Positions 1 through 8,600 of a stretch of 64,000 nt of DNA are shown here, piece by piece. A program made the position numbers and the translations under genes. Location: assembly GCF_000716715.1 (NCBI RefSeq), contig NZ_JNYJ01000060.1, forward strand, positions 10,912 to 74,911, written 5' to 3'. The number at the start of each line of letters is the position of its first letter. The stretch's first letter is position 1. Source of the stretch: Dactylosporangium aurantiacum (GTDB lineage Bacteria > Actinomycetota > Actinomycetes > Mycobacteriales > Micromonosporaceae). Below the pieces are notes generated by a model. That model did not search any database, was not told where the DNA came from, and saw only the letters and a program-made list of their open reading frames with translations.

Positions 1-485
1 TCATGGTCCACGCCCGCGCCCTGCTGCAGGGCGACCCGCGCGGCAAGACCGCCTACCTCGAGGCCGACGTCCGCGACCCCGACGCGATCCTCACCCACCC
101 CAGCCTGCTGGAGACCCTCGACCTGACCCAGCCGGTCGGCGTCCTGCTCGTCACCACCCTGCACTTCGTCCACGACGACGAGCAGGTCGCCGCCATCGTG
201 CGCCGCCTGCTGGACGCCGTGCCCTCCGGCAGCTACCTGGTCATCACCCACGGCACCATGGACTTCAGCACCGCTGAGGGCGTCGCCGCCTACGAGAAGA
301 TGTTCGCCGCCGGCGGCACCGACGTCCGCGCCCGCCCCAAGTCGACCGTCGAGCAGTACTTCGCCGGCCTGGAGATCGTCGCCCCAGGCATCGTCCCGGT
401 CGGCGACTGGCGCCCTGACGCGACCACCGACAGCCCGGTCAGCGCCGACCTCCAGATCTACGGCGTGGTCGGCCGCAAGCCCTGA
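1..485 (+). CDS. SAM-dependent methyltransferase (DUF574 type), 5'-truncated
   Basis: The reading frame is open from the window edge, so only about the C-terminal 160 residues are present of a protein that is normally near 270. The visible part has the later strands of a class I Rossmann methyltransferase: an acidic motif after EADVRDP that would contact the SAM adenine, a hydrophobic LLVTTLHF strand and a C-terminal beta-hairpin ending IYGVVGRKP. This layout matches the S-adenosylmethionine methyltransferase family PF04672, which is abundant in actinomycetes and mostly of unknown substrate. Motif I (the glycine loop) must lie upstream of the window. Substrate cannot be stated. Confidence 0.75.
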   Translation, partial: MVHARALLQGDPRGKTAYLEADVRDPDAILTHPSLLETLDLTQPVGVLLVTTLHFVHDDEQVAAIVRRLLDAVPSGSYLVITHGTMDFSTAEGVAAYEKMFAAGGTDVRARPKSTVEQYFAGLEIVAPGIVPVGDWRPDATTDSPVSADLQIYGVVGRKP

Positions 486-1118
486 CCGGTGCGGCGCCGT
501 CGGCCCGCCGCCGCCGACGCACTGATTGACGCGTGTCGGCGGCTCGACGCCAGCATGACGGACGAATTCCTCGGTGCTGCTGTGTACGAGACCGTCGCCG
601 AGCGGATCGCCCCGTTCCGCGAGGCCTGGCGGCACCGCTGGAGGCAGCGTTGCAGGACGGTTGGGCGGCGCTGCTGAAGGTGACGGACACCTGCGCGTCG
701 ACCCGGGTCAGCGCGCGAACGACCACAGGTAGGGCGTGGAAGTCTGACTCCGGTCGGTCGGTGGACCCGACCATCAGCAGCCCGAGAGCGGCGCCTCAAC
801 CCAGGATCGGCAGGCCGAGCGGGGCTCCGGGGGATGCGCCACGAACGAGGCTCACGTCATCGCCGGTGACCAGAGCGCGGTCGTCGACCGCGACGGAGCG
901 CGGTGCTGCGCGGTGCCGGACGACGTCGCCGCGGGCACAGGCATCGAGTCGCGCCTCGTGGTCACCGCTGACCTGCTCGGCCTGCTGGAGGTGTCGCCGG
1001 GTGAGCTGCTGCCGGTGTCGCCGGTGTCGCCGGTGACCCGGCTGGTCGTGGCGTGACGGCGGGGCGGCAGGCAGGGGGCGGCAGGCAAGGGCGGCAGGCA
1101 AGGGCGGCAGGTACGCCG
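486..1118. other. Gene-poor stretch with possible decayed coding fragments
   Basis: No convincing complete gene is visible. At 489-660 a plus-strand frame reads plausibly (DALIDACRRLDASMTDEF, then a YETVAERIAPFREAW helix) but has no good start and soon degenerates. At about 856-1056 another plus frame (ending LVVTADLLGLLEVSPGELL then VSPVSPVTRLVVA and a stop) lacks a start and ribosome binding site. Both could be remnants of genes lost by deletion; the protein families are not recognised. The stretch ends in a short tandem repeat and a strong hairpin. Confidence 0.35.
1062..1110. repeat. Short tandem repeat, unit about 13 bp (GGGCGGCAGGCAA)
   Basis: Four imperfect head-to-tail copies of GGGCGGCAGGCAA follow one another just after the decayed frame that stops at 1056. 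A second small direct repeat (CGGTGTCGC in three copies) lies at about 1012-1033. They look like slippage products in non-coding DNA; no function is proposed. Confidence 0.7.
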
Positions 1119-1158
1119 GTGGGCGGGGCGGCCTGAGGGGGTCGGCCGCCCCGCCCAC
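1119..1158. terminator. Strong hairpin, probable bidirectional terminator
   Basis: A perfect 15-bp inverted repeat (arms 1119-1133 and 1144-1158, GTGGGCGGGGCGGCC and its complement) encloses a 10-nt loop. It lies 12 bp downstream of the minus-strand DHA2 exporter stop at 1171 and after the plus-strand remnants, the expected place for a terminator between converging transcription units. No T-run follows, which is usual in high-GC actinomycetes. Confidence 0.75.
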
Positions 1159-1170
1159 GTCACCGCGGGC

Positions 1171-2751
1171 TCAGCGTGTCGTGGCCGGGACCTTGTCCGT
1201 AGGCGAGGACGGCGACGGCGACGGGGCCGACAAGTCCAGTGTGCTGCGCAGCGCGGTCGGGCGCATCAGTGCCGCGGCCAGGACGCCGACGAGCGCGATG
1301 CCGGCCGAGATGAGGAAGATGTGGCCGGTCGCGTCGCCGTAAGCGGCCCGGACGATGTGCTGCACGGCGGGCGGGAGGGCGTTGAGGTTGAGGTTGCTGG
1401 CGCCGCCGCCCGAGCCGGCCGGGACGCCCGCGGCGGCCAGAGCGTGCGTGATGTTGTCGGTGACGCGGCGGGCGAGGACGGCGCCGAGGACGGAGACGCC
1501 GATGGTGCCGCCGAGGGAGCGAAAGAAGGCGACGGTGGAGCTGGCGGCGCCGATGTCCTTCAGCGGCACGGTGTTCTGCACGGCGAGGACGAGGTTCTGC
1601 ATGGAGGAGCCGACGCCGACACCGACGAGGAGCATGGCCGCGCCGACGTAGACGAGGGACGTCTCGTGGTCGATGACGGCCAGGGCGGCGAAGCCGAGGA
1701 CGAGGATGACGGTGCCGGCGACGATGTACGGCTTGATGTTGCCGGACCTGGTGATGAGCCGGCCGACCACGATGGAGGCGCCGAGCACGCCGGCCATCAT
1801 GGGGATGGTGAGCAGGCCGGCCTCGGTCGGGGTGTAGCCGCGGCCGATCTGGAAGTACTGGCCGAGGAAGACCGCGCCGCCGAACATGGCCATGCCGACG
1901 GCGAGGCTGGCGATGATGGACAGGGCGGTGGTGCGCTGCCGGACGATGGCCAGCGGCACGACGGGCTCAGCGGTGCGGGCCTCGACCCAGACGGCGAGGG
2001 CGAGCAGCAGCAGGCCGGCGCCGACCATGGCGAAGCTCTGCCAGGACAGCCACGCGAACGAGCCGTCGACGAACGACACCCAGATGAGCAGGACGCTGAC
2101 GCCGGCGGCGATCAGCGAGGCGCCGAGGTAGTCGATCTTCACGTTGTCGCGGCGCAGGGTGGCGATGTGCAGCGTCTTCTGCAGCACGAACAGGGCGATG
2201 ACGGCGATCGGCACGCCGACGAAGAAGCACCAGCGCCAGCCGAGCCACGAGGTGTCGACGATGACGCCGCCGAGCAGCGGGCCGCCCACGGTGGCCACGG
2301 CCATCACGCCGCCGAGGTAGCCGTTGTACCGGCCGCGCTCCCGCGGCGGGATCATCGCGGCGATGACGACCTGGACGAGGGCCTGCAGGCCGCCGACGCC
2401 GACGCCCTGGAAGGCGCGGGCGGCGATCAGCTCACCGGCGTTCTGGGAGAGGCCGGCGAGGATCGACCCGGCCACGAACACGACGATCGAGATCTGGACG
2501 AGCAGCTTCTTGCTGTACAGGTCGGCGAGCTTGCCCCAGATCGGGGTGGAGGCGGTGGCGGTCAGCAGCGTGGCGGTGACGACCCAGGTGTACTGGCTCT
2601 GCGTGCCGTTGAGCGCCCCGATGATCTTCGGCAGGGCGGTGGAGACGATGGTCGAGCTGACCATCGCCACGAACAGCACGAGCAGCAGGCCGCTCAGCGC
2701 CTCGAGGATCTGCCGGTGGCTCATCGGCTCCTCGGTCTTCGTCTGACTCAT
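1171..2751 (-). CDS. DHA2-family (14-TM) MFS drug exporter
   Basis: A 526-residue polytopic membrane protein of the EmrB/QacA type: proton-antiport efflux of hydrophobic drugs across the cytoplasmic membrane. The N-terminus has the family order VSSTIVSTALPKI (TM1), QYTWVVTATLLTATASTPIWGKLAD (loop 2-3 motif A, with GKLADLYSKK) and RAFQGVGVGG (motif B/C region), and about 14 hydrophobic segments follow. The ATG at 2751 is preceded by TGGAGGCAACACG, a good ribosome binding site, and overlaps the stop of the upstream MarR gene in an ATGA, so the two are translationally coupled. Substrate is unknown; the linked MarR protein suggests inducible expression by a toxic compound. Confidence 0.92.
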   Translation of the reverse strand: MSQTKTEEPMSHRQILEALSGLLLVLFVAMVSSTIVSTALPKIIGALNGTQSQYTWVVTATLLTATASTPIWGKLADLYSKKLLVQISIVVFVAGSILAGLSQNAGELIAARAFQGVGVGGLQALVQVVIAAMIPPRERGRYNGYLGGVMAVATVGGPLLGGVIVDTSWLGWRWCFFVGVPIAVIALFVLQKTLHIATLRRDNVKIDYLGASLIAAGVSVLLIWVSFVDGSFAWLSWQSFAMVGAGLLLLALAVWVEARTAEPVVPLAIVRQRTTALSIIASLAVGMAMFGGAVFLGQYFQIGRGYTPTEAGLLTIPMMAGVLGASIVVGRLITRSGNIKPYIVAGTVILVLGFAALAVIDHETSLVYVGAAMLLVGVGVGSSMQNLVLAVQNTVPLKDIGAASSTVAFFRSLGGTIGVSVLGAVLARRVTDNITHALAAAGVPAGSGGGASNLNLNALPPAVQHIVRAAYGDATGHIFLISAGIALVGVLAAALMRPTALRSTLDLSAPSPSPSSPTDKVPATTR

Positions 2752-3185
2752 CGTGTTGCCTCCAGTTGCGAAGCGTGCAGGTCGTTCGTGAAGCGGCGCA
2801 GGTAGCCGCCGAAGCGTTCGAGATCCTCGGCGCTCCAGTCGCGCAGGGCGCCGGAGAGCAGGGAGTCGTACCAGGTGATGGCGTCGGCGAGGGTGGTGCG
2901 GCCGGCGTCGGTGAGTTCGAGGAGGCTGGCCCGCCCGTCGTGCGGGTCCGCGACCCGGCGCACGAGACCGTCGCGCTCGGCGGCGCTGACCGCCCGGCTG
3001 GCCGTGGACTGGTCGAGGGCGCAGGCGGCGGCGACCTGTTTCAGGTGGCACCCGCCCGTGGCGCTGCGCACCCGGTCGATCGCCTGCAGCAGCCCGACGG
3101 TCCCCGCCGGCAGCACCGGGTGCCGCTGCTGCTTGAGCACGCGCAGGACCTTCATCAGCTCGTACAGCTCGTCGCGCAGCTCCAT
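2748..3185 (-). CDS. MarR-family transcriptional regulator of the adjacent exporter
   Basis: A 145-residue winged-helix repressor. The core is HLKQVAAACALDQSTASRAV (helix-turn-helix) followed by the wing ERDGLVRRVADPHDGRASLLELT, whose D-x-R-G/A-x pattern is the MarR signature, flanked by dimerisation helices. The ATG at 3185 has AGGAGGTGTCCG in front. Being first in a two-gene operon with the DHA2 exporter and overlapping it by 4 bases, it most likely represses this operon and is released by an exporter substrate; this is inference from family behaviour. Confidence 0.9.
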   Translation of the reverse strand: MELRDELYELMKVLRVLKQQRHPVLPAGTVGLLQAIDRVRSATGGCHLKQVAAACALDQSTASRAVSAAERDGLVRRVADPHDGRASLLELTDAGRTTLADAITWYDSLLSGALRDWSAEDLERFGGYLRRFTNDLHASQLEATR

Positions 3186-3203
3186 CGGACACCTCCTCGA
3201 ATA

Positions 3204-3218
3204 CTTGCCTTCTACAAG
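3204..3218. promoter_or_regulatory. Candidate operator between divergent MarR and TetR genes
   Basis: CTTG-N7-CAAG lies 18 bp upstream of the MarR start, within the only intergenic gap shared with the divergent TetR gene. The symmetry is short, so this is a weak call. Confidence 0.3.
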
Positions 3219-3279
3219 CATGTGAAAAAGTTGCTCAGTGCGCAAGTTTGCCCGGTGAGAAGTGGGTAACATTCGGAGC

Positions 3280-3870
3280 GTGAGCACCGGGCTGCGCGAA
3301 CGCAAGAAGTCCGCTACCCGGCAGGCCCTGCATGAGGCCGCCGTCAGGCTGGCGATCGAGCACGGCCTGGAGCGGGTCACCGTCGAGGCGATCGCCGACG
3401 CCGCCGAAGTGTCGCGGCGGACGTTCTCCAACTACTTCGCCAGCAAGGAGGAGGCCCTCCTGCACGGCGACCTGGCCCGCATGCGCCAGCTGCTGGACGT
3501 GGTGCGCTCCCGCCCGGCCAGCGAGGCGCCGTGGCCGGTGCTGACCGCGGCCGCCGTCGAGGTGTTCCAGGAGCTCGGCACCCGCGACCCGCGCTGGATC
3601 GCCCAGGTCCGGCTGGTGCGCCGGCACCCGGCACTCGCCGCGCAGCAGGTCACCACGTACACGTCGATGGAGGACGACCTGACGGCCGAGCTGTCGGCGC
3701 GCGGGGTCGGCGCACCGCTGCGGGCCCGGTTGATGGCCGCGGCGTTCCTGACCTCGCTGCGGGTCGCCGTGCAGGCGTTTCCCGACCGCACCGGGGACAC
3801 CCCGCTGGTCGACGTCATGCGGGAAGCCCTCGCCGAGACCGGCGAGGGCTTCCTGGGGGGCGGTGCGTAG
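3280..3870 (+). CDS. TetR-family transcriptional regulator
   Basis: A repressor of about 196 residues with the usual N-terminal DNA-binding domain: GLRERKKSATRQALHEAA, then VTVEAIADAAEVSRRTFSNYF containing the helix-turn-helix, followed by an all-helical ligand-binding domain that ends ALAETGEGFLGGGA. The start is uncertain. GTG at 3280 gives the natural N-terminus and sits 7 nt after a TAACAT that could be a -10 box (leaderless); an in-frame GTG at 3262 would add six residues. It is divergent from the MarR/exporter operon, so it could regulate that operon or itself; nothing in the sequence decides this. Confidence 0.85.
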   Translation: MSTGLRERKKSATRQALHEAAVRLAIEHGLERVTVEAIADAAEVSRRTFSNYFASKEEALLHGDLARMRQLLDVVRSRPASEAPWPVLTAAAVEVFQELGTRDPRWIAQVRLVRRHPALAAQQVTTYTSMEDDLTAELSARGVGAPLRARLMAAAFLTSLRVAVQAFPDRTGDTPLVDVMREALAETGEGFLGGGA

Positions 3871-3881
3871 GAGCGGTGGGG

Positions 3882-4517
3882 TCAGCGGGCGCCGGTCAGC
3901 TGGGGGCGCAGCATGAGGATGACGCCGAGCGTGGCGTAGCCGACGATCAGGTGCGCGCCGCCGATGTAGTCCGCCACCGGCGAGCCGAAGATCGCGAACG
4001 TCGGCACGGTGACCACGGCCCAGCTCTCCGCGACCGTGGGCCACACCCGGACCACGCCCTTCCAGCGGCCGGCGAACAGGATCTTCACCCCGATGACGGC
4101 CATGCCGAGCATCGACAGCGGCCAGAACACGTCCATCGGGATGAGCCACACCGCGTCACGCAGCGCCGGGACGGCGTGCAGGAAGCTCCACACGGTGGCG
4201 ACGGCGAGCAGGACGTGCTCGACGACGAGCATGCCGCGGGCGACCTTCGTCAGGCCGGTCGCGCGGGTCCGGACCTGGATCGCCAGCAGGGCGAACAGCC
4301 CCAGCTGGAACATGCCGCCGGTGACGTCGGTGATGGTCAGGCCCAGCGAGTCGGTCGGGTTGTTGCCGACGGTGAACATGCTGGTCGCCCACGCCGCGGT
4401 GCCGGCGGTCAGGGCCAGGCCCAGGGCCCGCACGCCGCCGGCGGTGACGGCGGCCGGGGGCTGCGGCAGGTCGTGCAGGTCGGTGCGGGCGGGGACGGGT
4501 TCGGTGCGGATGGTCAT
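3882..4517 (-). CDS. Integral membrane protein, unknown function
   Basis: A 211-residue protein with a polar 25-residue N-terminus (TIRTEPVPARTDLHD) and about six hydrophobic segments, for example VRALGLALTAGTAAWATSMF, GGMFQLGLFALLAIQV, GMLVVEHVLLAVATVWSF and YATLGVILML. Start ATG 4517 follows AGAGGACCTGCC. It resembles uncharacterised actinomycete membrane proteins without a named family. The divergent neighbour is a membrane histidine kinase with its response regulator, and the 174-bp gap between them would hold both promoters, so it may be a target of that system (inference). Confidence 0.75.
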   Translation of the reverse strand: MTIRTEPVPARTDLHDLPQPPAAVTAGGVRALGLALTAGTAAWATSMFTVGNNPTDSLGLTITDVTGGMFQLGLFALLAIQVRTRATGLTKVARGMLVVEHVLLAVATVWSFLHAVPALRDAVWLIPMDVFWPLSMLGMAVIGVKILFAGRWKGVVRVWPTVAESWAVVTVPTFAIFGSPVADYIGGAHLIVGYATLGVILMLRPQLTGAR

Positions 4518-4691
4518 GGCAGGTCCTCTATGTGAACGGCGCGGCTCGCCGGGTATGCCGAAGATCCTGCGTCCCGCGGCGACCCGGGCGGCAGGGCCCG
4601 GCGCCCCCGACCGCGTCCCCTTCGGTGTCCCGGCCGGAACGGGACACCGGTCCTCGGGACCACGGGACGGCCCGGCTGACACCATGACCGC

Positions 4692-6761
4692 ATGCGCATG
4701 CGCCTGACCACCCTCGCCGGCGGGCTCTTCGCCCTGCTCGCGCTCGCCGCGACGGGCACGTCGATCGGGCTGGAGGTCGCGATCGGCGCGCAGCGCCGGG
4801 CCACCGACGGCATCGAGGCGGGCTGGATCTCCGGCGTCGCCGGCCTGGCCCTGGCCGTGCCGGGTGCGCTGCTGGCCCGCAAGGTGCCGCGCAACGCGGT
4901 CGCCTGGATTCTGTGCGTCACCGGCCTGCACTGGTCCGCCGACGGCACCTGCGCCGCGTGGGTCGCCTACGCCACCGCGCACGACCCGTGGCTGCCCGGC
5001 GTCAGCATCACGTGGTGGCTCTACCAGCGCCTCGGCGCGGCGCTGCTGTTCTCCCTGCCGCTGCTGCTGATCTTCTACCCCGACGGCCGGCCGCCCGCCG
5101 GGCGGGGGTGGCGCTGGGCGTCGTACGTCAGCCTCGGCTGCACCGCGATCCTGCCGGTGACGCTGCTGTTCGTGCCGACCCGCATCGCCGGTGCCGCGGA
5201 CACCGAGGCCGAGCCGACCCAGCTGCGGCAGCTGTCCGTCGACCTGCTCACGCTCCCGCTGCCCGACACCGTGTGGGAGGCGCTGCTGCGGGTCGGTTAC
5301 GCCGCTCTGCCGCTGAGCATGCTGGTCCCGTTCGCCGTGGTCTTCCGCCGGTACCGGCACGCCACCGGCCTGGACAAGACCCGCATGCGCTGGCTGGTCT
5401 GGGCCGGCGTCGTCGACGTGCTGGTCATGCTCTCGGCGCTGCTGCTGCCCCAGTCGGCGCTGTCGGCCGGGCTGTTCGTGGCGATCACGGTCACCGGCGC
5501 GGCCATCGCGATCGGCATCCTGCGCCCGCGGCTGGTCGACATCGACCGGCTGCTCGGCGGCACCGTCCTCTACGGCGCGCTGGCCACGCTCGTCGTGGCC
5601 GTCGACGCGGTCCTGCTGGCCGCCGCGACGACCCTGCTCGGCGAGCAGGGCGCGGCACTGGCCGGGCTGCTCGTCGTGATGCTCGTGTACGGCCCGCTGC
5701 GCCACCGCCTCTGGCAGCTCGTGCAGCGGATGGTGCTCGGGCGGCGGCACGACCCGTACCGCGTCGTGTCGGGCCTGGCCGAGCAGCTGGAGCGCACCGA
5801 CAGCCCCGAGGACCAGCTGCTGGCGGTGGCGCGCAGCGTCGCCGAGGCGTTCAACGCGCCGTACGTCGCCGTCGAGGTCCACCGCGGCGGGGACTCGACG
5901 CTGCTCGCCGAGCACGGGCACCCGGTGTCCGACACGCAGACGCTGCCCATCACGTACCGCGGCGAGACCGTGGGCCGGCTGATCCTGCCCGCCGGCGGGC
6001 CCCGCACCGTGCTGTCGCCGCGCGACGAGCGGCTCCTCGCCGACGTGGTCCGGCAGGCGGCCGCCGCGGCCCGCTCCAGCCACCTCGCCGCGGAGCTGCA
6101 GCAGAGCCGGGAGCGCCTGGTCGGGGCGCGCGAGGAGGAGCGCCGCCGGGTGCGCCGCGACCTGCACGACGGCCTGGGCCCGGCGCTCGGCGGGGTGGCG
6201 CTGCGCATCGACACCGCCCGCAACCTGCTGAAGTCCTCACCGGCCCGGGCCGACGAGGTGCTGCGGCAGGCCCGGGAGGACGTGTCGACGGCGCTGGCGG
6301 ACGTACGGCGGCTGGTGCACGACCTGCGCCCGCCCGCGCTCGACGACGTGGGCCTCATCGGCGCCGTCGACCAGGTCGCCGACCGGCTGCGCACCCCCGC
6401 GCTGACCATCCGCGTGACCGGCGAGCCGCCGGCGGGCCTGGCCGCGGCGGTGGAGGTGGCGGCGTACCGGATCGCGTCGGAGGCGCTGACCAACGTGTCG
6501 AAGCACGCCCGGGCCGGGTCGTGCACGGTGGACTTCTCCCTTGACGGGGACAGCCTGGTGGTGTCGGTGGTCGACGACGGCGGCGGGATCGCGGCCGGCA
6601 CGCCGTCCGGCGTCGGGCTGATCTCGCTGCGCGAACGGGCCGCCGAGCTGGGCGGCCGCTGTGAGATCTCCTGCCCGCCCGACGGTGGCACCACCGTGCG
6701 GGCCACCTTGCCGTTAGGATCTGCAGCCCGCGCACTACAGGAGGTGCCCGATGGCCGATGA
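4692..6761 (+). CDS. NarL-type membrane sensor histidine kinase (HisKA_3)
   Basis: A 689-residue kinase. Residues 1-300 hold about eight membrane segments with no large extracellular sensor loop, as in intramembrane-sensing kinases. A GAF-like region follows (about 350-460: AEAFNAPYVAVEVHRGG), then a coiled coil (AELQQSRERLVGAREEERRR) and the HisKA_3 box RRDLHDGLGPALGG with phospho-acceptor His492. The C-terminus is an HATPase_c domain with N-box EALTNVSKHA and G1 box VVDDGGGI. It overlaps the response regulator start by 11 bases, a classical kinase-regulator pair. ATGs at 4692 and 4698 are both possible; no clear ribosome binding site is visible. The signal is unknown. Confidence 0.93.
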   Translation: MRMRLTTLAGGLFALLALAATGTSIGLEVAIGAQRRATDGIEAGWISGVAGLALAVPGALLARKVPRNAVAWILCVTGLHWSADGTCAAWVAYATAHDPWLPGVSITWWLYQRLGAALLFSLPLLLIFYPDGRPPAGRGWRWASYVSLGCTAILPVTLLFVPTRIAGAADTEAEPTQLRQLSVDLLTLPLPDTVWEALLRVGYAALPLSMLVPFAVVFRRYRHATGLDKTRMRWLVWAGVVDVLVMLSALLLPQSALSAGLFVAITVTGAAIAIGILRPRLVDIDRLLGGTVLYGALATLVVAVDAVLLAAATTLLGEQGAALAGLLVVMLVYGPLRHRLWQLVQRMVLGRRHDPYRVVSGLAEQLERTDSPEDQLLAVARSVAEAFNAPYVAVEVHRGGDSTLLAEHGHPVSDTQTLPITYRGETVGRLILPAGGPRTVLSPRDERLLADVVRQAAAAARSSHLAAELQQSRERLVGAREEERRRVRRDLHDGLGPALGGVALRIDTARNLLKSSPARADEVLRQAREDVSTALADVRRLVHDLRPPALDDVGLIGAVDQVADRLRTPALTIRVTGEPPAGLAAAVEVAAYRIASEALTNVSKHARAGSCTVDFSLDGDSLVVSVVDDGGGIAAGTPSGVGLISLRERAAELGGRCEISCPPDGGTTVRATLPLGSAARALQEVPDGR

Positions 6762-7401
6762 ACCGGTCCGGGTCCTGGTCGCCGACGACCACCCGATCTT
6801 CCGCGACGGCCTCGCCGTGCTCCTCGGCTCCGTCGACGGCATCGACGTCGTCGGCACCGCCGCCACCGGGGCGGAGGCCGTCGCCCTCGCCGTCGAGCTG
6901 CTGCCCGACGTCGTCGTCATGGACGTGCAGATGCCCGACCTCAACGGCATCGAGGCGACCCGCCGCCTGGCCACCGAGGCGTCCTCCGTCGGGGTCGTCG
7001 TGCTCACCATGTCGGAGGACGACGGGACCGTCTTCAGCGCCGTGCGCGCCGGAGCCCGCGGCTACCTCGTCAAGGGCGCCGAACAGGAGGAGATCGTGCG
7101 GGCCATCAACACCGTCGCCTCCGGCGGCGCGGTCTTCGGCGCGACCCTCGCCCGCCGCATCGCCGAGTTCTTCGCCGCCGGCCCGCCGACCGCGACCACG
7201 GCCTTCCCCGAGCTGACCGCCCGCGAGCGGGAGATCCTGGAGCTGCTGGCCGCCGGCCGGTCCAACGCCCAGATCGCGCAGGCGCTGTTCCTGTCCCAGA
7301 AGACCGTCCGCAACAACGTCTCGAACGTGTTCGCGAAGCTCCAGGTCGCCGACCGCTCCGAGGCGATCGTCCGGGCCCGGGAGGCGGGCCTGGGCCGCTG
7401 A
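6751..7401 (+). CDS. NarL/FixJ-family response regulator
   Basis: A 216-residue regulator. The receiver domain (about 5-120) has the acidic pocket ADDH (Asp12, Asp13), phospho-acceptor Asp58 in VVMDVQMPD, the conserved Thr in VVLTMSEDD and Lys in GYLVKGA. The C-terminal LuxR helix-turn-helix is LTAREREILELLAAGRSNAQIA then LSQKTVRNNVSNVFAKL. An ACAGGAGGTGCCCG ribosome binding site precedes the ATG, inside the end of the kinase gene. Targets are not indicated; the divergent membrane protein at 3882-4517 is the nearest candidate. Confidence 0.95.
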   Translation: MADEPVRVLVADDHPIFRDGLAVLLGSVDGIDVVGTAATGAEAVALAVELLPDVVVMDVQMPDLNGIEATRRLATEASSVGVVVLTMSEDDGTVFSAVRAGARGYLVKGAEQEEIVRAINTVASGGAVFGATLARRIAEFFAAGPPTATTAFPELTAREREILELLAAGRSNAQIAQALFLSQKTVRNNVSNVFAKLQVADRSEAIVRAREAGLGR

Positions 7402-7405
7402 GGCG

Positions 7406-7849
7406 CTACGTGTTGGGTGCGGTCCTCGGTTCGGTACGGGCGGAGATCCACTCCAGGAGCCGCTTGCGCGGGCTGTTGTGGAACGCGGTGAACAGCCATC
7501 GCCCGTCGCGGCGCACCGCCACGAACGTCTGCGCCTTGTCGAGCCGGCGCCCGCTCAGCCGCGAGGTGCGGACCCGGCCCTGACTGGTCAGCACCGCCAC
7601 GTCGTCGGTGACGAACCGGATGTCGGTGACCGCCCCGACGAGCCGGCTGCCCTTGAGGAACCGCCGCCACAACGCGTCGTGCACGTCGGCGATCTTGTCC
7701 CGCCCCCGGTACCGGGTGCCGACGAAGATCGTGTAGTCGGCGTCCTCGGTGAACGCGGCGGCGTACGCCTGCGCGTCGGCCCGGTCCCACGCCTCGATGG
7801 TGCTCGCGAACAGGGCCCGCAACTGCGCGACGTCGGTCTCCCGGTCCAT
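7406..7849 (-). CDS. SnoaL/NTF2-like protein (SgcJ/EcaC-type)
   Basis: A 147-residue alpha+beta cone protein. The N-terminal helix VAQLRALFASTIEAWDRADAQ is followed by YAAAFTEDADYTIFVGTRY, the typical start of NTF2-like small-molecule-binding proteins, and later DGRWLFTAFHNSP. Some relatives are polyketide cyclases or isomerases, most are unassigned, so no reaction is claimed. The ATG at 7849 is preceded by GAAGGGGGAGGCG. It is divergent from a MarR gene and the perfect palindrome between them suggests control by that MarR. Confidence 0.8.
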   Translation of the reverse strand: MDRETDVAQLRALFASTIEAWDRADAQAYAAAFTEDADYTIFVGTRYRGRDKIADVHDALWRRFLKGSRLVGAVTDIRFVTDDVAVLTSQGRVRTSRLSGRRLDKAQTFVAVRRDGRWLFTAFHNSPRKRLLEWISARTEPRTAPNT

Positions 7850-7884
7850 CGCCTCCCCCTTCGGATACAGTTGTACCGTCAGTA

Positions 7885-7910
7885 GGAAATCTCGAAGCAT
7901 CGAGATTTCC
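7885..7910. promoter_or_regulatory. Perfect palindromic operator between SnoaL-like and MarR genes
   Basis: GGAAATCTCGA (7885-7895), four bases, then TCGAGATTTCC (7900-7910): an 11-bp perfect inverted repeat, strikingly AT-rich for this genome. It lies 36 bp upstream of the SnoaL-like start and 33 bp upstream of the MarR start. Size and symmetry fit a MarR dimer site that would cover both divergent promoters. Confidence 0.8.
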
Positions 7911-7942
7911 CATCCGTCGAAGTGTCTGGCGATCGGAGCCCC

Positions 7943-8404
7943 ATGTCAAGCCGTGCTGAGCTGCTGGGCGCGATCGGCGCGCAGATGCGCCTCCAGTCGA
8001 GCCTCGGCCTGGTGCTGCACCAGTCGGTGGCCGACCGGTTCGGCCTGAACCCCACCGACCTCAAGTGCCTCGACCTCGCCGCCCGGGAGCCCGACCTCAC
8101 CGCCGGCCGCATCGCCGAGCTCACCGCCATGAGCACCTCGGCCGTCACCGCGCTGCTGGACCGCCTGGAGCGCCGGGGCTTCATCGAACGCCGCCGCGAC
8201 CCCACCGACCGCCGCCGCGTCTACGTCGTCTCCACCGGCCGCCACGAACGCGAGCTGGCCACCATCTACGCCCCCCTCGCCACCGCGACGGGCGCGGTGC
8301 TAGACAGCTACAGCGACGACGAGCTGCGGCTGCTGCTGGGCTTCCTGGAGCGGTTGACCGCCGCCAGCCGGACGTTCCTCGCCCAGGAGCCGGAGCCCAG
8401 CTGA
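7943..8404 (+). CDS. MarR-family transcriptional regulator
   Basis: A 153-residue MarR protein with LTAGRIAELTAMSTSAVTAL as helix-turn-helix, then the wing RRGFIERRRDPTDRRRVYVV carrying the D-x-R-R-x-x-V signature, and C-terminal dimerisation helices. The ATG at 7943 has GGAG six bases upstream; a GTG 21 bases earlier is less likely. It is divergent from the SnoaL-like gene and shares with it a perfect 11-bp inverted repeat, so autoregulation plus control of that gene is the simplest model. Confidence 0.92.
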   Translation: MSSRAELLGAIGAQMRLQSSLGLVLHQSVADRFGLNPTDLKCLDLAAREPDLTAGRIAELTAMSTSAVTALLDRLERRGFIERRRDPTDRRRVYVVSTGRHERELATIYAPLATATGAVLDSYSDDELRLLLGFLERLTAASRTFLAQEPEPS

Positions 8405-8600
8405 CCGCTCCGAGGGAGGCCGCGGCGCTTTGTACCAACGGGCCTCGATCGCGTCGCCGGGAGTGCGGGACTTCGGGGTCGCTGTCAGGCGGTTCGGCTG
8501 ATGCGTGGGTGGCACGTTTCCGGGATTTTGGTGATGTCGGGTGGCCGTACCGTTAGGTCCAACAGCGCAACACCGAGATGACATCCGAGAGGACCACCCC

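Noticed and set aside
1321..2805. Long plus-strand frame rich in Asp, Gly, Ala, Glu
   Set aside because: Antisense shadow of the DHA2 exporter; no start signal and composition typical of reverse-strand reading in GC-rich genes.
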